NCBI RefSeq assembly: GCF_022026395.1 | Contig: NZ_CP041767.1 | Location: 2,202,501 to 2,266,500, forward strand | Direction of reading: 5' to 3' | From: Brevibacillus brevis | GTDB lineage: Bacteria > Bacillota > Bacilli > Brevibacillales > Brevibacillaceae | DNA: 64,000 nt | Shown: piece after piece, positions 8,473 through 17,700 of the stretch | How the letters are laid out: the number at the start of each line of letters is the position of its first letter | How positions within the stretch are numbered: the first letter of the stretch is position 1 | Notes under the pieces: model-generated | The model's database searches: none | What the model was told of the DNA's origin: nothing | What the model saw: only the letters and a program-made list of their open reading frames with translations | Position numbers and translations under genes: made by a program

Positions 8473-9131
8473 AAGAAACCGAGAGCTATCGTGAACGTAT
8501 TGCCCGCCGCGCAGCATTGGAAGTGGAAGACGGTATGATCATTAACTTGGGAATCGGCATTCCAACATTAGTAGCGGATTTTATCCCAGCGGAAAAACGA
8601 GTCATGTTTCACGCGGAGAACGGCATTCTCGGTACAGGGCCAAGCCCTGCGAAAGGCGAGGAGAATGCCATGCTTTGCAATGCGGGCGGTTTTCCTGTCA
8701 CGCTTGCCACTGGGGCTTCCTTTTTTGACAGTGCGACTGCTTTTGCCATCATCCGCCGTGGACTATTGGATATGACGATTTTAGGAGTCCTGGAAGTAAG
8801 TCAAAATGGTGACATTGCCAACTGGATCGTTCCAGGCAAACGTGTCCCTGGCATGGGTGGAGCTATGGAACTGGCACAAAAGGCCAAGAAGGTCATGGTT
8901 GTGACCACGCATCTGGATAAAAACGGACGTTCGAAAATCGTGCGGGAATGCTCACTGCCGTTAACCGCGACAAAAGCTGCGGATTTAATCATCACGGACA
9001 TGGCAGTGATGGAGGTCATGCCAGATGGGTTGTATCTGCGAGAAGTTATGTATCCATACAGTGTCGCTGACGTGATTGGAGCAACGGAAGCCGAACTCAA
9101 GATGGACGGAGAGGTTCGCGTTTTCCGCTAA
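8454..9131 (+). CDS. yodR: CoA-transferase subunit B, YodR-like
   Basis: A 225-residue beta subunit. The catalytic glutamate that forms the CoA thioester is E55 in HAENGILG. The GIPTLVADF region and C-terminal PYSVADVI helix agree with the family. The ATG at 8454 follows an AAGGGGTGA site that lies within the end of subunit A. The acyl substrate is inferred from the yod context, not from the sequence. Confidence 0.88.
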   Translation: MGMGEVKETESYRERIARRAALEVEDGMIINLGIGIPTLVADFIPAEKRVMFHAENGILGTGPSPAKGEENAMLCNAGGFPVTLATGASFFDSATAFAIIRRGLLDMTILGVLEVSQNGDIANWIVPGKRVPGMGGAMELAQKAKKVMVVTTHLDKNGRSKIVRECSLPLTATKAADLIITDMAVMEVMPDGLYLREVMYPYSVADVIGATEAELKMDGEVRVFR

Positions 9132-9163
9132 GCAAAGAAAAAACGATAGAACGGGGGAAAAAC

Positions 9164-10444
9164 ATGGCAAACTGGCAGGTGCTTATCCGGGAGCAATTGG
9201 AAAAAGATCGGGAGGCCGCTGTTCAACTACTGCAGCAATGGGTAAAAAGCCCGAGCGTGCAAGGAGAAGAACAATCCATTCAACAAAGCATTGCAGAGCT
9301 TTTGGGGCAGATGGGGCTGGACGTTGACTTATGGGTCATGGAAGGCGAAGAGCTGGTGTCACATCCGTATTTTGTCTCCCCGCGCACAATGTTTGAAAGC
9401 AGCCCGAATGTCGTCGGTGTGTGGAAGGGGCAAGGAGATGGCCGTTCCATCATTCTGAACGGACATGTGGATGTAGTGCCAGCGGGCGATCTGGCACAGT
9501 GGAGCGATGATCCGTTTAGCGGGAAGGTTGAGGATGGCAAGCTTTACGGGCGTGGAGCAACCGACATGAAGGGTGGAAACTTATCTTCACTGTTGGCGAT
9601 CCAGGTTCTACAGAAGTTGGGTGTGCAACTAAAAGGCGACGTCATTTTTCAGAGCGTCGTAGAAGAAGAAAGCGGCGGTGCAGGCACATTGGCGACGATC
9701 ATTCGCGGGTACAAAGCGGATGCTGCCTTGATTCCAGAGCCGACCAATATGAAAATTTTCCCGAAGCAGCAAGGTTCCATGTGGTTCAGATTAACGGTTA
9801 AAGGTCGTTCTGCTCACGGAGGGACTCGCTACGAGGGAGTCAGCGCCATCGAAAAGAGCATGCTCGTCGTTCAAGCCATTGGACAATTGGAAAAAGAGCG
9901 TAACGATCGACTCGACGATCCGCTCTATGCCAAGCTACCTATTCCGATCCCGATTAATCTGGGGGTGATTGAGGGTGGCAAGTGGCCTTCGTCTGTAGCG
10001 GACCTCGTCAAGCTGGAAGGAAGGATGGGGGTTGCCCCAGGAGAACAGATGGACGATGCCAAAGCGGAAATGGCGGCAGCACTCAAAAAGCTGGCAGAGG
10101 TCGACCCGTGGTTTGCAGAGCAGCCTGTTGAGCTGGAGTGGTTCGGAGCTCGTTGGGTACCGGGAGCAGTGGAGCTCGATCATCCGTTGATGGATATTTT
10201 GCAAGCGCAGTTTGAAGCTGTGACAGGAGATCGTGCCATTGTGGAAGCATCACCTTGGGGTACAGACGGCGGTTTGCTGACGGCTTTGGCCAATACGCCA
10301 GCGATTGTGGTCGGACCTGGAGTCACACAGGTTGCACACTACCCGAATGAATTCATCGTTTTGGATGAGGTATTCCGTTGCGCTGAGATCTTTGCGCTTA
10401 CGTTACTGGAATGGTGCGGTGTGGCTGAAAGTGTGAAAGAGTAA
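9164..10444 (+). CDS. yodQ: ArgE/DapE-family deacylase, YodQ-like
   Basis: A 426-residue M20-type dinuclear zinc amidohydrolase. The metal ligands and catalytic residues H101/D103 (NGHVDVVPAG), D134 (GRGATDMKGG) and EEE 167-169 are intact, and a dimerisation domain lies around residues 205-320. It probably removes the N-acetyl group added by AblB from a late pathway intermediate, as proposed for YodQ. The start follows a GGGGG ribosome site. It is 32 bases downstream of subunit B. Confidence 0.82.
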   Translation: MANWQVLIREQLEKDREAAVQLLQQWVKSPSVQGEEQSIQQSIAELLGQMGLDVDLWVMEGEELVSHPYFVSPRTMFESSPNVVGVWKGQGDGRSIILNGHVDVVPAGDLAQWSDDPFSGKVEDGKLYGRGATDMKGGNLSSLLAIQVLQKLGVQLKGDVIFQSVVEEESGGAGTLATIIRGYKADAALIPEPTNMKIFPKQQGSMWFRLTVKGRSAHGGTRYEGVSAIEKSMLVVQAIGQLEKERNDRLDDPLYAKLPIPIPINLGVIEGGKWPSSVADLVKLEGRMGVAPGEQMDDAKAEMAAALKKLAEVDPWFAEQPVELEWFGARWVPGAVELDHPLMDILQAQFEAVTGDRAIVEASPWGTDGGLLTALANTPAIVVGPGVTQVAHYPNEFIVLDEVFRCAEIFALTLLEWCGVAESVKE

Positions 10445-10534
10445 AAAAACCAAATATTTCAAAATCGAGACAGGAAGGCACACGGATGAGAGAGAATGAT
10501 TGGAAGGTGAACGCCAATCAATGAGAGTGGGGAT

Positions 10535-11959
10535 ATGCCGATGAAAAAAACGTGCTTTATCGGGGGAGAGTGGGTGCCAGCCACTACTCATGCACCACTG
10601 TTCTCTCCATGTACGGGTCAAGAGATTGCACAAATTTCGCAAGCAGACTCATCATTAGTTGAAAAGGCAATTGCTGCGGCCCACGAAGCGACTGCCGACA
10701 TGCGGCGTCTTCCTGCTTATCAACGCGCCTTCCTGCTTGAAAAAATCTCGATTTTAATGAATGAACGTTTGGAGGAAGCGGCGCGAATCATCGCAATAGA
10801 AGCGGGGAAACCAATCAAAACAGCTCGCGGAGAAGTGATTCGAACCATTCAGACGTATAAGTTTGCGGCAGAGGAAGCCAAACGCCTCCACGGAGAAACC
10901 GTACCACTCGATGCAGCGATCGGGGGAGAAGGACGCTTGGCTTATACCGTGCGTGAACCACTGGGAGTCATCGGAGCCATTACACCCTTTCCTTTTCCGA
11001 TGAATCTCGTCGCCCATAAGGTCGGGCCTGCTCTCGCTGCTGGCAATACCGTTGTTCTCAAGCCAGCATCGCAGACACCGCTTAGCGCATTGTTTCTGGC
11101 AGAGCTCGCAGAGCAAGCTGGTATGCCTGCTGGCGCCCTCAATGTGATCACGGGAAGTGGGGCGAGCGTTGGCGATCAAATCGTGTCTGATCCGAGAGTC
11201 AGGGCCGTTACCTTTACAGGGAGTCCAAGTGTTGGGCTGGATATACGCAATCGAGCAGGTATGAAAAGAGTCATGCTCGAGTTGGGATCGAATTCGGCAG
11301 TGATCGTTGATCGTGATGTACAGCTGAATGAAGTGATTCCTCGATGCGTTTTTGGTGGCTTTGCCTACTCAGGGCAGGTATGTATCTCCGTGCAAAGAAT
11401 TTATGTGGTGAAAGAGATCTATCAAGATTTCGTCCAGCGTTTTGTTGAACAAACACGAGCACTTCGCGGTGGTGATTCGCTCTCTGAGGACGCAGACTAT
11501 TCGGCTATGATCAATCCGCGCGAAACTGAACGAGCGATGGAGTGGATTCATGAGGCACTCCTTCAGGGGGGACGTTTGGAGTGTGGGGGACAGATCGTGG
11601 ATCGGATGCTTCAACCTACGGTGTTGACGGGTGTTCCGGCAGATGCAAAAGTATCTTGTCAGGAAATATTCGGCCCTGTCGTGCTGATAAATCCAGTGGA
11701 TTCGGTCCGGCATGGCATTACGTTGGTCAACGATTCACGCTACGGATTACAGGCTGGTGTCTATACCAACAATCTGTCGTTGGCTCTGGAAGCGGCAGAA
11801 GAGCTGCGTGTGGGCGGTGTGATGGTGAATGATATTCCGACTTTTCGGGTGGACCATATGCCCTTCGGTGGCGTAAAGGAGAGTGGACTTGGTCGGGAAG
11901 GGGTCAAATACGCGATAGAAGAAATGACGGAATTGAAACTCGTTGCCATCAAGCGATAA
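10535..11959 (+). CDS. NAD(P)-dependent aldehyde dehydrogenase
   Basis: A 474-residue ALDH-superfamily enzyme. The cofactor loop FTGSPSVG (227-234), the general base E249 in LELGSN and the nucleophile C283 in SGQVCIS are all present. It probably oxidises a semialdehyde to an acid. The B. subtilis yod operon has no ALDH gene, so this looks like a local addition that could process an aldehyde formed by the aminotransferase. Two ATGs (10535 and 10541) are possible; the GTGGGG site favours neither clearly. A 90-bp gap separates it from yodQ. Confidence 0.82.
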   Translation: MPMKKTCFIGGEWVPATTHAPLFSPCTGQEIAQISQADSSLVEKAIAAAHEATADMRRLPAYQRAFLLEKISILMNERLEEAARIIAIEAGKPIKTARGEVIRTIQTYKFAAEEAKRLHGETVPLDAAIGGEGRLAYTVREPLGVIGAITPFPFPMNLVAHKVGPALAAGNTVVLKPASQTPLSALFLAELAEQAGMPAGALNVITGSGASVGDQIVSDPRVRAVTFTGSPSVGLDIRNRAGMKRVMLELGSNSAVIVDRDVQLNEVIPRCVFGGFAYSGQVCISVQRIYVVKEIYQDFVQRFVEQTRALRGGDSLSEDADYSAMINPRETERAMEWIHEALLQGGRLECGGQIVDRMLQPTVLTGVPADAKVSCQEIFGPVVLINPVDSVRHGITLVNDSRYGLQAGVYTNNLSLALEAAEELRVGGVMVNDIPTFRVDHMPFGGVKESGLGREGVKYAIEEMTELKLVAIKR

Positions 11960-11979
11960 AGGAAATGGAGAAAGAGCTC

Positions 11980-12009
11980 TTGCAAAAAATAGTAGAGCTG
12001 TGATATAGT
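11980..12009 (+). promoter_or_regulatory. Sigma-A promoter for tRNA-Ser
   Basis: TTGCAA (11980-11985) and TATAGT (12004-12009) are separated by 18 bases; the -10 element ends 17 bases before the mature tRNA 5' end. Confidence 0.6.
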
Positions 12010-12026
12010 TTATATTGTTGAAATAC

Positions 12027-12115
12027 GGAGGGATACCGAAGTGGTCATAACGGGGCGGTCTTGAAAACCGTTAGAGTGCAAGCTCACGCGGGTTCGAATC
12101 CTGCTCCCTCCGCCA
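12027..12115 (+). tRNA. tRNA-Ser (anticodon TGA)
   Basis: An 89-base class II tRNA. Acceptor GGAGGGA (12027-12033) pairs with TCCCTCC (12105-12111), followed by discriminator G and an encoded CCA. The anticodon loop TTGAAAA carries TGA. A long variable arm precedes the GGTTCGAATCC T arm. Confidence 0.95.
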
Positions 12116-12132
12116 TAAATACAAAATGAACC

Positions 12133-12162
12133 GACTCCAGTTGAAAAGCTGGGGTCTTTTTT
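12133..12162 (+). terminator. Intrinsic terminator after tRNA-Ser
   Basis: GACTCCAG (12133-12140) pairs with CTGGGGTC (12149-12156, one G-U) and is followed by six T residues. Confidence 0.75.
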
Positions 12163-12273
12163 ATGGTCGAGAACTTTGAGAGTAAGTTGTCGTTTCTTTT
12201 TTGTGAAAATATCAGAAAATAAAGAAAACTATTATATAATGGAGAGGAGACTATAAGTGATGGGGGAATATGC

Positions 12274-13839
12274 ATGCTCGAAGCGCAAAGGGTTCGTAGA
12301 AATGCACTTGGCGATATTTTGCGAAGAAGTCGTGGACGAAATCCTGATAAGCCTGCCCTGTACTTTGAGGAAGAAGTATTGACCTACACGCAGCTTGATC
12401 AGTTTGCGAACAAGACGGCTCATTTGCTTCTTTCCAAAGGCTTGCAAAAAGGGGAGCGGGTAGCAGTATTGTCACGCAACTCGATGGATTTTGCGATTCT
12501 GAACTTTGGGCTAGCGAAAGCAGGGGCTATCATGGTTCCGATCAACTTTATGTTGAATAAGGAAGATGTCGCCTATATTTTCGGTCATGCGGAAGTGAGT
12601 GCGTGCTTCGCAGCTCCCGAATTCATGCAGCTCGCTCAAGACGGACTCCAACTAGCTGGAATTTCCCCCAAGCTGCTTTCCCTCATGTCCAAACCAGCAG
12701 TTCAAGCAGGGGAATGGTTGCCTTTTCGCACGCTGATTGAAGCGGCAGACGATCATGAGCCCGAAGTCGACATCGTGGACGAAGATGTTGTGCAGATTTT
12801 GTATACCAGCGGAACGGAGTCAAAGCCCAAGGGTGTTATGCTCACTCATAAAAGCATTATCTCCGAATATGTCAGCACGATTATCGAAGGCGGGATGACG
12901 CAGGATGATGTGGCTGTTCACGCACTACCCTTGTTTCATAGCGCGCAGCTTCACTGCTTTTTGGGACCATATGTGTACCTGGGTGGAAGTGGCATTATTT
13001 TGGAACAGGCAACCCCTGCGCTGATGCTAAAGACGGTAGAGACGTATAAGGCCACCCAGTTGTTTTGCCCGCCAACTGTATGGATTGCTTTACTTCGTTC
13101 TCCCGATTTTGCCGCGCGTAATTTGAGTTCTTTGCAAAAGTGCTACTATGGTGCAGCAATCATGCCAATAGAAGTGTTAAAAGAGCTCAGTCAACGCCTC
13201 CCGAATGCACAGTTTTACAATTTTTACGGACAGACGGAAGTGGCGCCATTAGCAACTGTTTTACCACCAAAGGATCAGATGAGAAAAGCAGGCTCTGCAG
13301 GCAAGCCAGCGTTAAATGTGGAGACAAAAATCGTCGATGATGACGGGAAGGAAGTCCCTCGTGGTAGTGTTGGTGAAATTGTACACAGGACCAGTCACGC
13401 GATGCTGGGGTATTTCCGTGATGAGGAAAAGACACAGGCTGCCTTCCAGGGAGGGTGGTTTCACAGCGGGGATTTAGGCATCATGGATGACGAAGGCTAT
13501 ATTACGGTCGTTGATCGGAAAAAAGATATGATTAAATCGGGTGGAGAGAACGTAGCAAGCAGGGAGGTTGAGGAGCTTATTTATCAACATCCGAAAGTGT
13601 CTGAGGTCGCCGTGATCGGCGTTCCTCATCCGTTCTGGATCGAAGCAGTGACGGCCGTTGTTGTGCCGAAAGCGGGTGAGTTGCTGACTGCTGACGAGAT
13701 GCTTGCTTTTTGCAAAGAACGTCTTTCCTCCTTCAAAGCACCTAAATATGTAGTGATTGCTGATAATCTACCCAGAAACCCCAGCGGCAAAATCTTGAAA
13801 AGAGAGTTGCGCCTCCGATACGAAACACTGACGACTTAG
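12274..13839 (+). CDS. Acyl-CoA synthetase (AMP-forming)
   Basis: A 521-residue ANL-superfamily ligase that would activate a carboxylic acid, probably a fatty or aromatic acid, through an acyl-adenylate to its CoA ester. Motifs are the P-loop YTSGTESKPKG (177-187), the FYNFYGQTE adenine-binding motif, HSGDLG, the hinge region DRKKDMIKSGGENV and the catalytic lysine in NPSGKILK near the C-terminus. It stands alone after tRNA-Ser and has its own terminator. The substrate cannot be read from the sequence. GGGGG precedes the ATG. Confidence 0.85.
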   Translation: MLEAQRVRRNALGDILRRSRGRNPDKPALYFEEEVLTYTQLDQFANKTAHLLLSKGLQKGERVAVLSRNSMDFAILNFGLAKAGAIMVPINFMLNKEDVAYIFGHAEVSACFAAPEFMQLAQDGLQLAGISPKLLSLMSKPAVQAGEWLPFRTLIEAADDHEPEVDIVDEDVVQILYTSGTESKPKGVMLTHKSIISEYVSTIIEGGMTQDDVAVHALPLFHSAQLHCFLGPYVYLGGSGIILEQATPALMLKTVETYKATQLFCPPTVWIALLRSPDFAARNLSSLQKCYYGAAIMPIEVLKELSQRLPNAQFYNFYGQTEVAPLATVLPPKDQMRKAGSAGKPALNVETKIVDDDGKEVPRGSVGEIVHRTSHAMLGYFRDEEKTQAAFQGGWFHSGDLGIMDDEGYITVVDRKKDMIKSGGENVASREVEELIYQHPKVSEVAVIGVPHPFWIEAVTAVVVPKAGELLTADEMLAFCKERLSSFKAPKYVVIADNLPRNPSGKILKRELRLRYETLTT

Positions 13840-13864
13840 CCAGTCACAAGGTCTAAAGCTTCAG

Positions 13865-13896
13865 AAAAGCCCGCTCTTTCAGGGAGCGGGCTTTTT
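13865..13896. terminator. Bidirectional terminator
   Basis: AAAGCCCGCTC pairs with GAGCGGGCTTT (11 bp), with A residues before and T residues after. It lies between the convergent ligase and NamZ-deacetylase genes. Confidence 0.8.
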
Positions 13897-13905
13897 GCTG
13901 TTTAA

Positions 13906-15957
13906 TTATTTTACATTGGAAACAGTCGGGCGATCGGCTTGAATGACTTCAAAACGATAGCCTTTTTCTTTCAAGTACGAGATGATTCCGGGGAGAGCTT
14001 GAGCTGTTGGCGATTTGGTGCTTGAATCATGCATCAAGACAACGATTTCTTTTTGTGACTTTACTTGCTGCTTTATATTTGCCAGTGCTTGCGCGGCTGT
14101 GTATTTGTTGCTCCTCGCATCGCCGTTTGTTATATTCCAGTCGATAAACGTATAGCCACGTTGTTTCGCCTCTGCTTTGATCGCATGCATAACTGTTTGT
14201 TCCTTGTTATAACGTTTGGGATCTTGATATTTCAAACTGACGGTATTCGTACTGCCACCTGGATAGCGGAATACGGTTGGTTTTATGCCGGTTGCTTTTT
14301 CAATCATTTGGCTGCCTTTTTCCACGTCAGCAAAAAAGCTCTCCATATTTTTGTAAACAAGCTGATAATTATGGGAATACGAATGTCCTCCCACCGCATG
14401 TCCTTCAGCTACAATCCTTTTGAGAATGGCCTCATGACCAGCTACCTCACGACCCACAATGAAGAAGGTGGCTTTGACCTGATGCGCTTTCAGCGTATCC
14501 AAAACGTGCGGAGTTACAGGAGAGGGTCCATCGTCAAAGGTTAAGTAAGCGATCTTCTCAGAAGACTTCGGTGTCTGAGGGATCGGTTTTGTAGCAGGTT
14601 CAGGCTTCTTCGTTTGATTGGTGGTTCCTTTGTTATTGCCAGGCTGCGGTGGAGTCGGTGTCTCTGGTTTTGCAGGCTTGGATGGTTTCGGTTGTTCTGG
14701 TTGCTTTGGTTGTTCAGGCTGCTTTGGCTGCTTCTGTTGAAGCGGCTGCATCGGAATAAACGGTTCATTGCCATAGATCAAATATTTTTGACGCAGCTCA
14801 ACAAATTTCTTCAGATCCGCTTCATAGGAAGAAACAATCTCCTGCGGGGATTTGCCTTGTTCGAGAAGCAGAGCGATTTTGTTGGTACCCATTACCTTGT
14901 CGAACATGGAGATTTGCATACTCGTACTTTTTGGCATAGGGAATGGTTGTAATTGCTTGGCATATGCCAGCGCGTAAATACCTGTTTTTACCGGGTTAAA
15001 CTGATATGGATCGTTGATCTGAAGACGTACTCCCCCTGCAGTTCCTTTATTCTCAGGAATAAAGATGACGCCAGGTAGAAGACTTCCATTTAACAGATCA
15101 GCGTACTTGTGCGAGTCTAGACCCTCTGCCCCGATCCAAGTGAAATGGTCGCCTTGACGAATGGGGGTACCCTCACCCAAACCAGTTGCCATATATCCGA
15201 AAACCGAGGTCAAGCTAGGAATGTGCGGAGAACTCGGAATCCAGGCCAAACCTGTCTGTTGATATATCATGTTGCGTGTATACCCTTGCATCGGAATGAC
15301 GGTAAGATCTACACCGATGGTACGGTTGAAAAACAAGGCCAGCTCTCCGATGGTCATGCCATGTGCAAGCGGGAGGGTATCCACTCCAATAAAAGAGCGG
15401 TATGGCAGTTCAACTATAGGACCCTCGACAATCGTTCCACCGAGAGGATTCGGTCGATCCAGTACCATTACTTCTTTTCCTTGTTCTTTTGCAGCTGTCA
15501 TGGCATATTGCAAGGTAGATATGTACGTGTAGGTTCTCGATCCGATATCCTGCAAATCAACGAGAAGAATATCAATGTCTTTCAGCATTTCTGGTGTCGG
15601 CTTGCGAGTTGATCCAGACAAGCCATAGACGGGAATAGCGTAGACGGGATGAACAAAGCTCGTTACTTGTTTTCCTGCGACCGTTTTTCCGTCGAGGCCG
15701 TGTTCAGGTGCAAAGAGAGCGGTTAAATGGACGGAGCGATCTCGTCGTAACATGTCGATCGTGCTAACCATTTGACTGTTCTGACCTGTTTGATTCGTAA
15801 TTAACCCGACTTTTTTGCCTTCAATGAGATGGTGGAACTGATTGAACAGTACATCACTTCCCAATTGGATGGCAGTCGTATTGGCGGAGCTTCCTACTGG
15901 AGGAATTAAAGTTAAGATAAGTGCCAGGATGAGGAAAGGGAGAAATTTGTTCATCAT
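13906..15957 (-). CDS. Secreted NamZ-like exo-N-acetylmuramidase fused to a polysaccharide deacetylase
   Basis: A 683-residue exported two-domain protein. A signal peptide (1-25) precedes a DUF1343/NamZ (GH171) domain at about 30-400, with the conserved PEHG (84-87, candidate acid E85). A Pro/Gln/Lys-rich linker with PKQPEQPK-type repeats spans about 402-465. A NodB/CE4 deacetylase domain follows: TFDD (473-476), HSYSH (525-529), RYPGG (564-568), DWN (606-608) and LMHD (641-644), all five motifs intact. The halves are predicted to release MurNAc from glycan ends and to remove acetyl groups from amino sugars in the cell wall. In B. subtilis NamZ is a stand-alone protein. Confidence 0.85.
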   Translation of the reverse strand: MMNKFLPFLILALILTLIPPVGSSANTTAIQLGSDVLFNQFHHLIEGKKVGLITNQTGQNSQMVSTIDMLRRDRSVHLTALFAPEHGLDGKTVAGKQVTSFVHPVYAIPVYGLSGSTRKPTPEMLKDIDILLVDLQDIGSRTYTYISTLQYAMTAAKEQGKEVMVLDRPNPLGGTIVEGPIVELPYRSFIGVDTLPLAHGMTIGELALFFNRTIGVDLTVIPMQGYTRNMIYQQTGLAWIPSSPHIPSLTSVFGYMATGLGEGTPIRQGDHFTWIGAEGLDSHKYADLLNGSLLPGVIFIPENKGTAGGVRLQINDPYQFNPVKTGIYALAYAKQLQPFPMPKSTSMQISMFDKVMGTNKIALLLEQGKSPQEIVSSYEADLKKFVELRQKYLIYGNEPFIPMQPLQQKQPKQPEQPKQPEQPKPSKPAKPETPTPPQPGNNKGTTNQTKKPEPATKPIPQTPKSSEKIAYLTFDDGPSPVTPHVLDTLKAHQVKATFFIVGREVAGHEAILKRIVAEGHAVGGHSYSHNYQLVYKNMESFFADVEKGSQMIEKATGIKPTVFRYPGGSTNTVSLKYQDPKRYNKEQTVMHAIKAEAKQRGYTFIDWNITNGDARSNKYTAAQALANIKQQVKSQKEIVVLMHDSSTKSPTAQALPGIISYLKEKGYRFEVIQADRPTVSNVK

Positions 15958-16207
15958 TCATTGCCTCTTTCAAGATAAAATACTGTCGCTTCTTGTCTAT
16001 TGTAACGGTTTTGCAATGCAAGATGGTTGCATTTTTGTAACAATTTGAAATTAGGTCAAAAGGAGCAGAAAAAGGTAACGGAAAAGGGGAGGGGTATTAG
16101 GAAGAAATGTTCTTTTGAAAGGGAGTCTACAGGAAAATCTTGAAACAGCCTTCATCCTATAGTAGATTAAGAATCGTGTGAACCTTTTTGGAAATGGAGT
16201 GAATGTT

Positions 16208-17017
16208 TTGCTGAAAAAAGTAACCTCATTACTGCTAGCGATTGCCTTGGTACCGATGGCAGCGTTTTCTGCAGCGGCAGCGACTGCACCTGGAGCACCT
16301 AAAGCCGTACAGAATGCTGTTAAGGTGGAGTACAATAAAAAACAAATTGCGTTTCCTGACCAAGCACCTATTATCACCCAAGGGCGGACATTGGTTCCGA
16401 TTCGTCCGATTGCAGAGAGTCTTGGATTTGAAGTGAAATGGAATGAACAAACACGTACCGTAACCATCAACAAAGGAAAGGATAATATCAGATTGGTGGT
16501 TACTCAAAAAATTGCCAACAAAAATGGACAAACCATCAACCTCGACGTGCCTGCACAGATTGTGAACAAGCGTACTGTAGTACCTGTTCGTTTCATCGCG
16601 GAAGCTCTGAGCTACAAGGTTGAATGGGATCCGAAGACACAAACGGTATTGATTGCGGATAATGTGAACCCTAATCAAGTTGGTCAACAGGAAAAGCCAA
16701 AAGATCCGACGAAACCAGCAACAGATGAGAAAAAGGCTGAGCAGGTTGATTTGATTGATAAAGGAAGCATTGAAGGAAAAACTGTCAATGTATTAACAAT
16801 TGGTCTGTACGGTGTAACAGGAAAGGTTGACCCTCAAGCATCGCTCGTGATCGTTATGGAAGATCAGACGTATGAAGTTGACGTAAATTCAGATGGAACT
16901 TTCAATTTTGAAATGCATACGAATGACGGTATCCGTACTTTTACGCTAAAAGCAGAAAAAGCGGGTAAAAAAGATGTTTATGAAGGCGAATTTATTTCCA
17001 ATGATCTAGGGGCTTAA
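16208..17017 (+). CDS. Secreted copper-amine-oxidase-N domain protein
   Basis: A 269-residue exported protein. A signal peptide (about 1-25, ending SAAAA) is followed by a Cu_amine_oxidN1 domain (about 38-150) built of two similar halves (RTLVPIRPIAESLGFEV and RTVVPVRFIAEALSYKV). A Lys/Asp-rich linker and a small beta-sandwich-like C-terminal domain follow. Despite the name, such domains carry no oxidase activity and often act as wall or carbohydrate-binding stalks. The TTG start at 16208 is chosen because GGAG (16196-16199) is 8 bases upstream and the signal peptide then begins properly (MLKKVTS). The function is unknown. Confidence 0.75.
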   Translation: MLKKVTSLLLAIALVPMAAFSAAAATAPGAPKAVQNAVKVEYNKKQIAFPDQAPIITQGRTLVPIRPIAESLGFEVKWNEQTRTVTINKGKDNIRLVVTQKIANKNGQTINLDVPAQIVNKRTVVPVRFIAEALSYKVEWDPKTQTVLIADNVNPNQVGQQEKPKDPTKPATDEKKAEQVDLIDKGSIEGKTVNVLTIGLYGVTGKVDPQASLVIVMEDQTYEVDVNSDGTFNFEMHTNDGIRTFTLKAEKAGKKDVYEGEFISNDLGA

Positions 17018-17029
17018 AGTTTGAGTAAG

Positions 17030-17071
17030 AACACCTCCTGCACATCACACTAAGTGCAAGGAGGTGTTTTT
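17030..17071 (+). terminator. Terminator hairpin that contains the next gene's ribosome site
   Basis: The left arm (17030-17043) pairs with the right arm (17054-17068) over 14 bp with one bulged base, followed by TTTTT. The right arm includes AAGGAGGTG, the only ribosome site for the lipoprotein gene starting at 17075. Any transcript that reads through would have this site base-paired. Confidence 0.7.
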
Positions 17072-17074
17072 GTT

Positions 17075-17698
17075 GTGAGACGAATAAGTAGGAGTATCAT
17101 TGCAGTACTCCTGTTTGCCGGCTTGCTGACAGGGTGTTCGCCTAACAAAGAACAGGGCACCGAAGATCAGAACGGAAATCAGGCCAAATTTGAATCTCTT
17201 GGGATTAACTTCCAGAACGATAACGTCGGTAGGGACAAAGGACCGGCAGCCATGATTAGCCAAAAGAGGGTTCATCAGCGAGAACCGCAGCTTGTGACGT
17301 CCTTGGAGGGGCATGCGGAAAAGCTGCCCGGTGTAGCTGATATCAAGGTGTTAGCGTACAAGGATAACTTGATTGTAGGTGTGCTGCCAGTCGATACACC
17401 AAAGCCTGACGAAGTCAATCCGCGGACGTCGATCCCGTATACGCCTGGAAAAATTGTGCGAGTCGATAATGGACATCCAGATTCGCTGCACAGACGTGTT
17501 GTGAATCGGATGAGGTCAAGTTTACAAGCAGAAACACGCTTCAACATTTTGTATGTGTCTACCAATCGCGCTGTTTATGACCGAATCGCAGATTTGCATT
17601 CACGAATTTCGAACGGAGAGCACATCAGTGACGAGGAATTTCAAGTCCTGTTAAATGATATTGGATATACTGTTATTGGATATAATTTAGTGGATTGA
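17075..17698 (+). CDS. YhcN/YlaJ-family sporulation lipoprotein
   Basis: A 207-residue lipoprotein. The signal sequence ends in lipobox LLTGC, so it is anchored by a lipidated cysteine on the outer face of a membrane. The remainder matches the Spore_YhcN_YlaJ pattern: GVADIKVLAYKDNLIVGV in the centre and a C-terminal alpha/beta region ending in YNLVD. Relatives are spore inner-membrane lipoproteins that affect germination or outgrowth. GTG at 17075 lies 9 bases after AAGGAGGTG, which is embedded in a terminator hairpin. Confidence 0.82.
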   Translation: MRRISRSIIAVLLFAGLLTGCSPNKEQGTEDQNGNQAKFESLGINFQNDNVGRDKGPAAMISQKRVHQREPQLVTSLEGHAEKLPGVADIKVLAYKDNLIVGVLPVDTPKPDEVNPRTSIPYTPGKIVRVDNGHPDSLHRRVVNRMRSSLQAETRFNILYVSTNRAVYDRIADLHSRISNGEHISDEEFQVLLNDIGYTVIGYNLVD

Positions 17699-17700
17699 AA

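Noticed and set aside
14660..14760. Short repeats in the NamZ-deacetylase gene as a DNA repeat array
   Set aside because: They encode the PKQPEQPK-type linker of the protein and are not spaced like CRISPR or other arrays.
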